DNA of 64,000 nucleotides, taken from Aeromicrobium massiliense JC14 (GTDB lineage Bacteria > Actinomycetota > Actinomycetes > Propionibacteriales > Nocardioidaceae). The notes under the pieces were generated by a model. That model had not been told where the DNA came from and ran no database searches. It saw nothing but the letters and a program-made list of their open reading frames with translations. Position 1 is the first letter of the stretch. Each line of letters starts with the position of its first letter. The translations under genes were made by a program, and so were the position numbers. Where the stretch lies: the NCBI RefSeq assembly GCF_000312105.1, contig NZ_HE978636.1, forward strand, positions 1,013,141 to 1,077,140, read 5' to 3'. Below are positions 26,749 to 38,610 of the stretch, piece after piece.

Positions 26749-27168
26749 CTAGCGGGTCGGGCGGGTCTGGCCCTTGAGCGCGGCCGGGATCTCCTTGGCC
26801 GTGGCGATGGTCTTCTCGGGTGCCTTGATCTTCTTGAGCTTGCGGATGCCGATGAACACGAGCAGCAGCATCAGCAGCAGGTAGAACCCGGTGACGATGA
26901 GGAAGCACCACGCCGGGTGGAGGCCGGTCATCGTGAGGAAGTAGGCCGCGGCGATCGAGGCGAGCACGATGATGAGCAGGCCGAGGAACGCGCTCGCGGC
27001 CAGCAGCCCGGTGCCCAGGCCGGCGGCCTTCGCGCTGACCCTCAGCTCGCTCTTGGCCAGCTGGATCTCGGCCTGCACGAGGCTGGAGATGTCGCGGCTG
27101 GCGTCGGCGACCAGACGCCCGATCGTGGGCTCGTCCGTGGGCTGCGGCTGCTGCTCGGTCACGCTCAT
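26749..27168 (-). CDS. Phage-holin-superfamily (Holin-X type) membrane protein
   Basis: 139 residues. The amphipathic start (PTIGRLVADASRDISSLVQAEIQLAKSELR) and two long adjacent hydrophobic helices (~50-78 and ~84-107) with a basic tail (IRKLKKIKAPEK) match the actinobacterial Holin-X/DUF1469-like family. Despite the name there is no phage context; these are housekeeping envelope proteins beside marP and acs. Convergent with the preceding gene (stop to stop). Confidence 0.85.
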   Translation of the reverse strand: MSVTEQQPQPTDEPTIGRLVADASRDISSLVQAEIQLAKSELRVSAKAAGLGTGLLAASAFLGLLIIVLASIAAAYFLTMTGLHPAWCFLIVTGFYLLLMLLLVFIGIRKLKKIKAPEKTIATAKEIPAALKGQTRPTR

Positions 27169-27208
27169 GGCGGCGAGCCTACACAGCCCGAGCCGACCCC
27201 GCAGGGCG

Positions 27209-27337
27209 TCAGGACGCGGCCGTCAGCGCCCAGTGGACGACCGCGCCCAGCGTGCCGGCGCCCAGCAGGACGACGGCGGCGACGACATCGGTCCCGAGCC
27301 GGACGTGAGCGGGGCGGGCACGATCGAGCAGGCTCAT
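27209..27337 (-). CDS. Possible 42-residue single-span membrane protein
   Basis: ATG-initiated short frame with one clear membrane helix (DVVAAVVLLGAGTLGAVVHWAL) after a basic N-terminus. It sits 40 bp before the holin-like gene on the same strand. Its start codon falls in the loop of a 16-bp perfect inverted repeat, and there is only a weak ribosome site, so translation is doubtful or regulated. Confidence 0.4.
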   Translation of the reverse strand: MSLLDRARPAHVRLGTDVVAAVVLLGAGTLGAVVHWALTAAS

Positions 27338-27357
27338 GCCCCGATCGTGCCCGCCCC
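27311..27357. repeat. 16-bp perfect inverted repeat downstream of acs
   Basis: GGGGCGGGCACGATCG at 27311-27326 pairs with 27342-27357; the 15-nt loop contains the start codon of the small minus-strand frame. It could be the acs terminator, though there is no T tract, or a translational switch. A second, weaker hairpin (CCGGCGG/CCGCCGG, 27364-27392) lies closer to the acs stop. Confidence 0.65.
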
Positions 27358-27399
27358 GTCTGTCCGGCGGCTGAACCCCGCCTGTCCGCCGGCTGAGCG

Positions 27400-29370
<1,971 letters not shown>

Positions 29371-29389
29371 GGTGTCTCCTCAAGAAAGG

Positions 29390-29430
29390 GGGTGTGTGGT
29401 GCGCCACCCATTGTGGCGCACCACACACCC
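29390..29430 (-). terminator. Terminator between actP and acs
   Basis: An 18-bp perfect inverted repeat (GGGTGTGTGGTGCGCCAC and complement) with a 5-nt loop, followed on the minus strand by CCCTTTCTT. It separates the symporter transcript from acs. Confidence 0.88.
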
Positions 29431-29443
29431 GGGGTCGGACGGA

Positions 29444-31096
29444 CTACTTCTCGGCGCCGGCGCCGGTGAGGGAGCGGACCTCGAGCTCGGCGAAGCGCTC
29501 CTCGGACACGCGGCTCTTGGTCGTCACCGTGCCCAGCCAGCCCAGGAAGAACCCGAGCGGGATCGACACGATGCCGGGGTTCTCCAGCGGGAACCAGCTG
29601 ATGTCGACGCTCTCGGGGAGCAGCGACAGGTTCTTGCCGTTGGCGTCCAGGCCCTTGCCCGAGACGACCGGCGAGAAGATCACCAGGCCGACGGCGGAGA
29701 TGAGGCCGCCGTAGATGCTCCACACCGCGCCGCGGGTGTTGAACCGCTTCCAGAACAGGTTGTAGAGCAGGGCCGGCAGGTTCGCCGACGCCGCGACCGC
29801 GAAGGCCAGGGCGACGAGGAAGGCCACGTTCAGGCTCTGGCCGGGGATGGCCAGCGCGATCGCGACGCCGCCGATGACGAAGGCGGCGATGCGCGCGACG
29901 CGCACCTCGTCCTTGCCGCTCACCTCGCCCTTCTTCCAGACGTTGGCGTACAGGTCGTGCGCCACGGAGGACGCCGACGTGAGCGTCAGGCCGGCGACCA
30001 CGGCGAGGATGGTCGCGAACGCGACCGCCGAGATCAGGGCCAGCAGCACCGCGCCGCCGGTCGTGCCGGCACCACCGCCGACCGCCTCGGCCAGCAGCGG
30101 CGAGGCCAGGTTGCCGCCGGACTCGACGATGCGGTCCTTCGCGTCGCCCTTCACCAGCGCCGCGGCGCCGAAGCCCAGCACCAGGGTCAGCAGGTAGAAG
30201 GTGCCGATGATGCCGATCGCCCACAGCACCGACTGACGCGCCTGCTTGGCGGTCGGGACGGTGTAGAAGCGCACCAGGATGTGCGGCAGGCCCGCGGTGC
30301 CCAGGACGAGCGCGATGCCGAGCGAGACGAAGTCGATCTTGCTCGTCGTGGTCGCGCCGTACTTGAGCCCCGGCTCCAGGAAGGCCTTGCCCTGGCCGCT
30401 GTTCTCGGCCGCGGTGCCCAGCAGGTCCGACAGGTTGAAGCCGAACTTGGCCAGCACCAGGATCGAGATGAGCAGGGTGCCGAACATCAGCAGCACGGCC
30501 TTGACGATCTGCACCCAGGTCGTGCCCTTCATGCCGCCGAAGACGACGTAGAAGATCATCAGGATGCCGACCGCGACGATGGTCAGGTTCTTGGCCGCGT
30601 CGCTGTTGACGTCCAGCAGCAGCGCGACGAGCGCGCCGGCGCCGACCATCTGGGCGAGCAGGTAGAAGATCGAGACCACGATCGTGGAGGTCGCCGCCGC
30701 GGTGCGGATCGGGCGCTGCTCCATGCGGTACGCGAGCTGGTCGGCCATGGTGAACCGGCCGGAGTTGCGCAGCAGCTCGGCGACGAGCAGCAGGGCGACG
30801 AGCCAGGCGACCAGGAAGCCGATCGAGTACAGGAAGCCGTCGTAGCCGGACAGCGCGATCGCGCCGGAGATGCCCAGGAACGAGGCGGCCGACATGTAGT
30901 CGCCGCCGATGGCGAAGCCGTTCTGGACGCCGCTGAACGAGCGTCCGCCGGCGTAGTAGTCGGCGGCGGTCTTGGTGTTGCGGCTGGCCCAGAACGTGAT
31001 GCCGACGGTCAGCAGCACGACCAGGATGAACAGCGTCGCGGTGAGGGCCTGGTTGCTCTCCTCGCTCGCGGCGAGCAGGACGTCTCGGGTGCTCAT
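29444..31096 (-). CDS. actP: Cation/acetate symporter (solute:sodium symporter family)
   Basis: 550 residues with about 13 membrane helices. The family core is clear: ADYYAGGRSFSGVQNGFAIG, GDYMSAASFLGISGAIAL, FGGMKGTTWVQIVKA and GTAGLPHILVRFYTVP. It imports acetate or related short carboxylates with sodium or protons. It overlaps the DUF485 gene by 4 bp and lies just upstream of acs, giving an uptake-activation unit. In corynebacteria a similar carrier (MctC) also takes pyruvate and propionate. Confidence 0.94.
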   Translation of the reverse strand: MSTRDVLLAASEESNQALTATLFILVVLLTVGITFWASRNTKTAADYYAGGRSFSGVQNGFAIGGDYMSAASFLGISGAIALSGYDGFLYSIGFLVAWLVALLLVAELLRNSGRFTMADQLAYRMEQRPIRTAAATSTIVVSIFYLLAQMVGAGALVALLLDVNSDAAKNLTIVAVGILMIFYVVFGGMKGTTWVQIVKAVLLMFGTLLISILVLAKFGFNLSDLLGTAAENSGQGKAFLEPGLKYGATTTSKIDFVSLGIALVLGTAGLPHILVRFYTVPTAKQARQSVLWAIGIIGTFYLLTLVLGFGAAALVKGDAKDRIVESGGNLASPLLAEAVGGGAGTTGGAVLLALISAVAFATILAVVAGLTLTSASSVAHDLYANVWKKGEVSGKDEVRVARIAAFVIGGVAIALAIPGQSLNVAFLVALAFAVAASANLPALLYNLFWKRFNTRGAVWSIYGGLISAVGLVIFSPVVSGKGLDANGKNLSLLPESVDISWFPLENPGIVSIPLGFFLGWLGTVTTKSRVSEERFAELEVRSLTGAGAEK

Positions 31097-31431
31097 CGCT
31101 CCACCTCACGCTCGTACTGGCCGCGCAGGTCGTCGGCGATGGGGTCCATGTTCTTGGCCGAGTAGCGGGCGTACGCCCAGGCGATGCCGAACGTCGTGAC
31201 GAACTGCAGCAGCCCCCAGACGAGGGCGACGTTGATGTTGCCGACGACCTTGGTGCCCATGAGGTCGGGCGCCCAGTTGGAGGCCAGCACGTAGGCCAGG
31301 TACCAGACCATGAAGGCGATCGTGGTCGGCACGACGAAGCGGCGGTAGGTGGACCGCAGCCGGTGGAAGTCGGCCGAGGCATGGATGCGTTCGTACTCGG
31401 CGTGGACCGCTGGCGAGATCTTCTCGGCCAC
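31093..31431 (-). CDS. DUF485 membrane protein (symporter partner)
   Basis: 112 residues with two membrane helices (~33-52 and ~68-88). DFHRLRSTYRRFVVPTTIAFM and the C-terminal AWAYARYSAKNMDP are the DUF485 hallmarks, as in E. coli YjcH upstream of ActP. Probably needed for symporter assembly or activity. The start is GTG 31431 with GAAAGGGG upstream. First gene of the operon whose promoter carries the CRP-like and LytTR-like sites. Confidence 0.9.
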   Translation of the reverse strand: MAEKISPAVHAEYERIHASADFHRLRSTYRRFVVPTTIAFMVWYLAYVLASNWAPDLMGTKVVGNINVALVWGLLQFVTTFGIAWAYARYSAKNMDPIADDLRGQYEREVER

Positions 31432-31470
31432 AGCGCACCCCTTTCGGGTCGTTGGGACGGTGCTGAGCCG

Positions 31471-31476
31471 ACGGTA
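31471..31476 (-). promoter_or_regulatory. Candidate -10 element of the DUF485-actP promoter
   Basis: TACCGT on the minus strand (TANNNT type), 40 bp upstream of the GTG start and just downstream of the CRP-like site. No good -35 is evident, consistent with an activator-dependent promoter. Confidence 0.4.
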
Positions 31477-31490
31477 GGGACGCGCGCAGG

Positions 31491-31506
31491 TGTGTGCCAG
31501 GTCACA
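31491..31506. promoter_or_regulatory. CRP-like operator upstream of DUF485-actP
   Basis: TGTGT-GCCAGG-TCACA matches the CRP/GlxR consensus at 9 of 10 half-site positions. It is 60-75 bp upstream of the DUF485 start, adjoining the -10 candidate. The window encodes the corresponding Crp protein. Confidence 0.6.
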
Positions 31507-31559
31507 CGCCAGGGCGTGCGGTCAACCCCGGTGACGGGTCGCCCGGCGGTCGCGCGGCC

Positions 31560-31593
31560 GCGACGAGCGGTCGTCCTGGCGCGACGAGCGGTC
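31560..31593 (-). promoter_or_regulatory. LytTR-type direct repeat (BtsR-like) upstream of DUF485-actP
   Basis: An exact 13-bp direct repeat at 31560-31572 and 31581-31593, 21 bp apart (two helical turns). On the minus strand it reads ACCGCTCG-N13-ACCGCTCG. The E. coli BtsR (YehT) site is, from memory, ACC(G/A)CT(C/T)A-N13-ACC(G/A)CT(C/T)A: the same spacer and 7 of 8 bases per half. The LytTR regulator gene is about 1.9 kb upstream. Confidence 0.6.
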
Positions 31594-33073
31594 AGCGTCG
31601 CAGCAGCTCCTCGGGCGTGTGCAGGCGGGCCATGGTGCGCGCCACGGTGGCCGGGACGCGCCGCGCCGTGGCCAGCGAGACGCCGACCATGAGCGCGAAG
31701 CCGAGCGGCACGGCCCAGGCGGCGGGCTGGGCGAGGAGCGTCCCGGTCCAGCCGTCCGGGCTCCAGACGATCGTCAGCAGCACGGCGGTCCCCGCGGCGA
31801 GGCCACCCCCGACGAGCCCCGCGACGGCTCCGGCGGCGGTGAGTCCCCGCCACCAGATGCCGAGCACCAGCAACGGGCAGAACGTGGCTGCGGCGAGCCC
31901 GAACGCGAACGTCACCGAGCTGGCCACCGCGATCTCGTCGGTGAGGAACGACAGCACGAGCGGCACGAGCACGCACACGACCGCGGCCACGCGCAGCGCG
32001 GCGATGGACGACAGCCGGGTCGTCGCGGCCAGGCTCTGGCCCACCACGCCGGCCACCGACATCGTCAGGCCCGAGGACGTCGACAGGAACGCCGCGAAGG
32101 CGCCGGCGGTGACGAGCGCGCCCAGCAGGTCGCCGGCCGTGCCGCCCAGCACACGTCCGGGCAGCTCGAGCACCACGCTGTCGGCGTGGCCGGACGCCAC
32201 GAGGTCGCCGGCGTAGACCCGGCCGAGCAGCCCGTACACCGGCGGCAGCAGGTAGAACGCGCCGAGCAGCACCAGCACGACCAGCGTCGTGCGGCGCGCG
32301 GCGCGGCCGTCGCGGTTCGTGTAGAACCGCACGACGACGTGGGGCAGGCCCATCGTGCCCAGGAACGTCGCGGCCATGACGGCGTAGGTGCTGTAGAGCC
32401 CCTGCGGTCCGTCACCGAGCGGGCCGACCCAGTCGCCGGCGTCGACGGGCGACGGCGCGCCGTCGCCGCGCCAGGCCGCGACGAGGAAGATCAGCGGGAC
32501 GAGCAGCGCGGTCAGCTTGAGCCAGTACTGGAAGGCCTGCACGAAGGTGATCGACCGCATGCCGCCGGAGACGACGTTGACCACGACGATGGCGGCCACC
32601 AGCACGCTGCCCAGCCAGCCGGGGGAGTCGGCGACGGTGCGCAGGGTCAGGCCGGCGCCCTGGAACTGGGGCATCAGGTAGAGCCACCCCACCCCGACGA
32701 CGAGCACCGTCGCCACCCGGCGGACGGCGACGGACTGCAGCCGTACCTGGGCGAAGTCGGGGATCGTGTACGCCCCCGAGCGGCGCAGCGGCGCGGCCAC
32801 CAGCACGAGCAGCAGCAGGTAGCCGGCCGTCCAGCCGATCGGGTACCAGAGCATGTCGGCGCCGTAGGCGAGCACGAGCCCGGCGACGCCCAGGAACGAC
32901 GCGGCCGACAGGTACTCGCCACCGATCGCCGAGCTGTTCCACCACGGGCTGACCGACCGGGACGCGACGTAGAAGTCGCTCGTGGTGCGACTGATGCGCA
33001 GCCCGAACGCGCCGATGCCGATGGTCGCCAGCGAGACCAGGGTGACCGCCACGGCGGCGTAGGTCGGGTTCAC
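31592..33073 (-). CDS. Second solute:sodium symporter (ActP/MctC-like)
   Basis: 493 residues with about 13 membrane helices. The core motifs parallel the downstream ActP (ISRTTSDFYVASRSVSPWWN, GGEYLSAASFLGVAGLVL, SGGMRSITFVQAFQYW, GTMGLPHVVVRFYTN), but it has diverged and lacks the cytoplasmic tail. The substrate is probably a short carboxylate such as pyruvate, acetate or lactate. It is translationally coupled to the preceding two-helix protein and the LytTR regulator, a gene order seen in other actinobacteria. Confidence 0.9.
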   Translation of the reverse strand: MNPTYAAVAVTLVSLATIGIGAFGLRISRTTSDFYVASRSVSPWWNSSAIGGEYLSAASFLGVAGLVLAYGADMLWYPIGWTAGYLLLLVLVAAPLRRSGAYTIPDFAQVRLQSVAVRRVATVLVVGVGWLYLMPQFQGAGLTLRTVADSPGWLGSVLVAAIVVVNVVSGGMRSITFVQAFQYWLKLTALLVPLIFLVAAWRGDGAPSPVDAGDWVGPLGDGPQGLYSTYAVMAATFLGTMGLPHVVVRFYTNRDGRAARRTTLVVLVLLGAFYLLPPVYGLLGRVYAGDLVASGHADSVVLELPGRVLGGTAGDLLGALVTAGAFAAFLSTSSGLTMSVAGVVGQSLAATTRLSSIAALRVAAVVCVLVPLVLSFLTDEIAVASSVTFAFGLAAATFCPLLVLGIWWRGLTAAGAVAGLVGGGLAAGTAVLLTIVWSPDGWTGTLLAQPAAWAVPLGFALMVGVSLATARRVPATVARTMARLHTPEELLRR

Positions 33074-33444
33074 GGCTGCTCGACGAGCGCGGCGAAGTCG
33101 CGCTCGAGCCGGTCGGTCTGGCGCACGTACAGCCAGCCCAGCACGAACAGCCAGGGGTACACGCCGACGCCGAGGGCCAGCCAGGCCAGCGGCAGCCCGA
33201 GCACCTCGCCGTCGACCACGCCGTCGGCGACCCGCAGCACGACCGGCAGCGACCCGAGGGTGACGGCGAGCGCCAGCACGACGACGCCGGTGAGCCGCAG
33301 CTGGGAGCGGACGAGCGCGCGGACGTACGCGTCGCCCACGCCCGACAGCTCGTCCAGCTCGTCGCGCACGGGCCGGCGCACGTGCGGCGCCGCGACGGTG
33401 AGCGGGTTGGTGACGCGCACCCGCTCGCGCGGCTCCTCGCTCAC
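33070..33444 (-). CDS. Two-helix membrane protein, partner of the second symporter
   Basis: 124 residues. Topology and position parallel DUF485: a hydrophilic N-terminus (VRRPVRDELDELSGVGDAYVRALV), helix ~49-70, helix ~84-105, and a basic/acidic tail (YVRQTDRLERDF). GTG overlaps the regulator's stop by 4 bp and its own stop overlaps the symporter start by 4 bp. So this window has two complete small-plus-large symporter pairs. Confidence 0.82.
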   Translation of the reverse strand: MSEEPRERVRVTNPLTVAAPHVRRPVRDELDELSGVGDAYVRALVRSQLRLTGVVVLALAVTLGSLPVVLRVADGVVDGEVLGLPLAWLALGVGVYPWLFVLGWLYVRQTDRLERDFAALVEQP

Positions 33445-34172
33445 CGCCCGCGTCCCGCCACCAGCTCGCGCAGCGCCCGGGTGTGCCGCCGGGCCACGCC
33501 GATCTCGGTCGTCCGGGCCCCGGTGTCGACGACCACCGACGTGCGTCCGTCGCGCTGGCGCAGCTCGGCGACGTGCCGCAGCGCGACCAGGTGGCTGCGG
33601 TGGACGCGGACGAACCCGGCCTCGGCCCACTGCTCGGCCAGCGCCGTGAGCGGGACGCGCACCAGGTGGTCGGCGCCGTCGGTGGTGTGCAGCCGGACGT
33701 AGTCGCCGTGCGCCTCGACGTAGGCGACGCTCGAGCGGCGGACGAACCGGGTGACGCCGGCGAGCTCGACCGCGATCGTCGGGTCGTCCTCGTCGGGCGC
33801 CGCGGCGGACTCGGTGGCCCGCCGGACGCTCTCGGCCAGCCGCTCCTCGCGCACCGGCTTGAGCAGGTAGTCGACGACGCCGAGCTCGAACGCGTCGACG
33901 GCGTGCTCCTCGTGGGCGGTGACGAAGACGATGCGGGGACGCTCGGCGAACCGGCCCAGCAGGCGCGCCAGCTCCAGGCCGCTGAGCCCGGGCATCGCGA
34001 TGTCGAGGAAGACCAGGTCGACGCCGCCGGGCTCGAGCAGCCGCAGCGCGTCCACGCCGGACTGGACGGCGCGGATCTCGCCGATGCGCGGGTCGCGCTC
34101 GAGCAGCCACACCAGCTCGTCCAGCACCGGCCGCTCGTCGTCGACGACGAGGGTGCGCAGTCCGTCGGCCAT
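33441..34172 (-). CDS. LytTR-family response regulator
   Basis: 243 residues. The receiver domain (1-~120) has the acidic pocket VVDDERP, phosphoacceptor Asp57 in FLDIAMPG, Thr in FVTAHEEH and the lysine LLKPVREE. The LytTR DNA-binding domain (~140-240) has SSVAYVEAHGDYVRLHT and GFVRVHRSHLVAL. LytTR proteins bind pairs of direct repeats two helical turns apart. It heads the operon for the symporter pair. The matching sensor kinase is probably the gene at 40959-42095, separated by an unrelated block. The architecture recalls E. coli BtsSR/YpdAB, which control pyruvate transporters. Confidence 0.92.
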   Translation of the reverse strand: MADGLRTLVVDDERPVLDELVWLLERDPRIGEIRAVQSGVDALRLLEPGGVDLVFLDIAMPGLSGLELARLLGRFAERPRIVFVTAHEEHAVDAFELGVVDYLLKPVREERLAESVRRATESAAAPDEDDPTIAVELAGVTRFVRRSSVAYVEAHGDYVRLHTTDGADHLVRVPLTALAEQWAEAGFVRVHRSHLVALRHVAELRQRDGRTSVVVDTGARTTEIGVARRHTRALRELVAGRGR

Positions 34173-34184
34173 GGCGCGATCCTA

Positions 34185-34200
34185 GGTGATCGCGGTCACG
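34185..34200. promoter_or_regulatory. CRP-like palindrome between the LytTR gene and icd
   Basis: GGTGA-TCGCGG-TCACG: the inner GTGA-N6-TCAC is perfect and the outer bases differ. It is 13 bp upstream of the regulator start and ~120 bp upstream of icd. Confidence 0.35.
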
Positions 34201-34267
34201 TCCCGGGGGTGTCGGGGCCGACCTGGCGGGGTAGCGTCGGTCGCGACGTCGAGCGCGTGAGATTATC

Positions 34268-34277
34268 TTGACGTCAA
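34268..34277. promoter_or_regulatory. TTGACGTCAA palindrome upstream of icd
   Basis: A 10-bp perfect palindrome in an unusually AT-rich patch (GATTATCTTGACGTCAAACA), 40 bp before the icd start. It can be read as a -35 element (TTGACG) or as an operator over the -10-like GATTAT. Confidence 0.4.
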
Positions 34278-34316
34278 ACAATCTTGTGGTCCTGCACCCG
34301 ACGAAACGGAGCACCC

Positions 34317-36536
<2,220 letters not shown>

Positions 36537-36554
36537 CGCCCGCCCGCACGCCGC

Positions 36555-36587
36555 AGGGCCCCGCGACCGACCCGGTCGCGGGGCCCT
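36555..36587. terminator. Terminator between icd and bioN
   Basis: A 15-bp perfect stem (AGGGCCCCGCGACCG/complement) with a 3-nt loop between convergent stops. Confidence 0.85.
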
Positions 36588-36619
36588 CGTGCGTCCGGGA
36601 CCGGTCTCCTGGGTGGGTC

Positions 36620-37231
36620 TCAGTCGTCGCCGAGCCCGCGGGCGGCCAGGGCGTCACCGGTCTCGTAGGCCCGCCCCACCGTGCGGACGGCGAGTGGGAC
36701 GAGCAGGGCGCGCGGGCTGCGCTCGAGCCCGCGCGCCTTCGCGGCGGCGCGGGTCTCGCGGGCGGTCTCGAGGATGCCCGGGATCGCCCGCAGCACGAGC
36801 GAGAAGGCCAGGGCGACCCGCTCGGGCCGGACGCCGAGCCGGCGGAACGGGCGCAGCCCGCGCTCGACCGCCGTGAGCACCTCGTCGACCGGCGTCGTGG
36901 CGGTGAACACCAGGGCGGCCAGCACGAGCGCCAGGAGGTCGCCGACCACGTGGACGGCCACCGGCCAGCCGCGCTGCCAGGTCTGGAAGGCGCCGACGAC
37001 CACGGCGAGGACGAGCAGGCCGCGCACCTGGCGCAGCGTTCGCCGCCACGGCATGCCGGCCACGAGCGTGAGCGCGACAGAGACGCCGAGCAGCACGAGG
37101 GCGCTGACCGGCCCGGTCAGCCACACCGCCAGCCCGCCGTACAGGGCGAGCAGGCCGAGCTTCGGCCCGGCCGGGATCCGGTGCAGCACCGACGTCCCGG
37201 GCCGGTAGGCGCCGAGCAGGTCGCCGCTCAT
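36620..37231 (-). CDS. bioN: ECF transporter transmembrane subunit (EcfT/BioN)
   Basis: 203 residues with about five membrane helices and the CbiQ-family coupling segment ([23 protein letters not shown]), whose Ala-Arg-Gly motifs contact the ATPase. The C-terminal LAARGLGDD is the second such motif. Last gene of the minus-strand bioY-bioM-bioN operon; its start overlaps the ATPase stop by 4 bp. Confidence 0.9.
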   Translation of the reverse strand: MSGDLLGAYRPGTSVLHRIPAGPKLGLLALYGGLAVWLTGPVSALVLLGVSVALTLVAGMPWRRTLRQVRGLLVLAVVVGAFQTWQRGWPVAVHVVGDLLALVLAALVFTATTPVDEVLTAVERGLRPFRRLGVRPERVALAFSLVLRAIPGILETARETRAAAKARGLERSPRALLVPLAVRTVGRAYETGDALAARGLGDD

Positions 37232-37917
37232 CGCGTCACGAGGTCGCGGTAGTGCGCGACGGCCGCGTCCGGCGCACCGTCGAAGACGACGCGGGCGGCG
37301 TCGACGACGAGGGCGCGGTCGCAGCGGGCGGCGAGCTCGAGGTCGTGGGTGACGAGCACGAGCTGCTGGCGCAGCGAGAGCAGCCGGTCGGCCACGAGCC
37401 GGGTGTTGCGCAGGTCGAGCAGCGTCGTCGGCTCGTCCGCGACCAGCACGTCCGGATCGGTCGCCAGCACGCCGGCCAGCGCCAGCATCTGCTTCTGGCC
37501 GCCGGACAGGGCGTGGACGCTGGTGTCGGCCTTCCCTTCGAGCCCGACGGACGCCAGCACCTCCAGCGCGCGGGCCCGGCGCTCGGTCTTGTCGCGCACC
37601 GTGCGGCGCAGCGACAGGGCGACGTCCTCCAGGCAGGTGGGCATGACGAGCTGGGCGTCGGGGTTGGTGAACACGAACCCGACCCGGCGGCGCACGGCGG
37701 GCCCGTCGTCGACGGTGTCGAGGCCGCCGACGTGGACGTGCCCGGAGGTCGGCTCGACGAGCCCGTTGAGCAGCCGGGCGAGCGTCGACTTGCCCGAGCC
37801 GTTGGCGCCGACGACGGCGACCCGCGGCTCGTCCAGCGTCAGGGACGTCGGCTCGAGGACGACGAGCGGGCCGTCGGACGTGTCGACGGTGACGGCGGCC
37901 TGGTCGAGCTCGATCAC
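37228..37917 (-). CDS. bioM: ECF transporter ATPase (EcfA/BioM)
   Basis: 229-residue ABC ATPase: Walker [11 protein letters not shown]-loop [14 protein letters not shown], signature LSGGQKQML, Walker [13 protein letters not shown] and H-loop VTHDLEL. Energises biotin uptake with BioN and the binding protein BioY. GTG 37917 starts 16 bp after the bioY stop. Confidence 0.92.
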   Translation of the reverse strand: MIELDQAAVTVDTSDGPLVVLEPTSLTLDEPRVAVVGANGSGKSTLARLLNGLVEPTSGHVHVGGLDTVDDGPAVRRRVGFVFTNPDAQLVMPTCLEDVALSLRRTVRDKTERRARALEVLASVGLEGKADTSVHALSGGQKQMLALAGVLATDPDVLVADEPTTLLDLRNTRLVADRLLSLRQQLVLVTHDLELAARCDRALVVDAARVVFDGAPDAAVAHYRDLVTR

Positions 37918-37933
37918 GTCCGTACGGTACGCG

Positions 37934-38515
37934 TCAGCGCCGGGCCAGCTGCGGGAAGGCGCGCAGCACCGACGCGGCCACGACGGCGGCCAGCACGCCC
38001 TTGGCGACGTCGGCGACGAAGAACGGCGTCGCGAAGCCCCAGGCGACGGACGCGGAGACGTCCAACGCCCGCATCATCCCGAGCGTGCCGAGGGTGCCGA
38101 CCACCGCGACCGTGGCGACCGCGGCGGCGACCGACACGGCGACGACGAACGTGGCCGGCGACCGGTGGGCCATCCGCGAGGAGACCGCGCCGACCAGCGC
38201 CGCGGCGAGCGGGAAGGCGAGCAGGTAGCCGCCGGTCGCGCCCGCCCACACCGCCGGGCCGGCGTGGCCCTGGGTGAACACCGGCAGGCCGGCCGTGCCG
38301 ACGACGAGGTAGAGCACGACGGCCAGGAAGCCGCGGCGCGCCCCGAGCGCCGAGCCGGCCAGGAAGACGCCGAACATCTGCAGGGTGAAGGGCACGTTGG
38401 CGACGCCGTTGATCGCCGGCAGGATCGCGCAGACGGCGATCAGGGCGGCGAAGGTGGCGACCAGGGCGAGGTCGGTCGTGCTGCTGGTGCGGCGGCGGGC
38501 GGACACGGTGCTCAT
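37934..38515 (-). CDS. bioY: Biotin transporter substrate-binding subunit BioY
   Basis: 193 residues with six membrane helices. The BioY signature is present: PAINGVANVPFTLQMFGVFLAG, LGARRGFLAVVLYLVVGTAGLPVFTQG, and GGYLLAFPLAAALVG. Binds biotin in the membrane and works with BioM/BioN. ATG preceded by CAGGAG. Its promoter region contains the two BioQ-type operators. Confidence 0.94.
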   Translation of the reverse strand: MSTVSARRRTSSTTDLALVATFAALIAVCAILPAINGVANVPFTLQMFGVFLAGSALGARRGFLAVVLYLVVGTAGLPVFTQGHAGPAVWAGATGGYLLAFPLAAALVGAVSSRMAHRSPATFVVAVSVAAAVATVAVVGTLGTLGMMRALDVSASVAWGFATPFFVADVAKGVLAAVVAASVLRAFPQLARR

Positions 38516-38542
38516 GGTGCTCCTGACGGGCGGACACGCACC

Positions 38543-38570
38543 TGAACGGCGTTCAGGTGAACGGCGTTCA
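38543..38570. promoter_or_regulatory. Tandem BioQ-type operators between bioY and the TetR gene
   Basis: TGAACGGCGTTCA occurs twice, at 38543-38555 and 38558-38570, 15 bp centre to centre; the first sits in a longer palindrome ACCTGAACGGCGTTCAGGT. Recalled BioQ sites of corynebacteria and mycobacteria are TGAAC-N3-GTTCA or GTTAC. They lie between divergent starts, so one regulator can control both directions. Confidence 0.82.
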
Positions 38571-38610
38571 GGTTAGGGTGGGGCTCGTCCGCTGTCAACG
38601 AAGGAGCCCG

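Noticed and set aside
26749..27168. Prophage lysis gene
   Set aside because: Holin-X proteins are chromosomal in actinobacteria; no phage genes are nearby and the context is conserved housekeeping.
29390..29430. Novel palindromic element
   Set aside because: The 18-bp stem with short loop and trailing T-rich stretch, placed between two same-strand genes, is an ordinary terminator. The same applies to 14642, 21815 and 36555.
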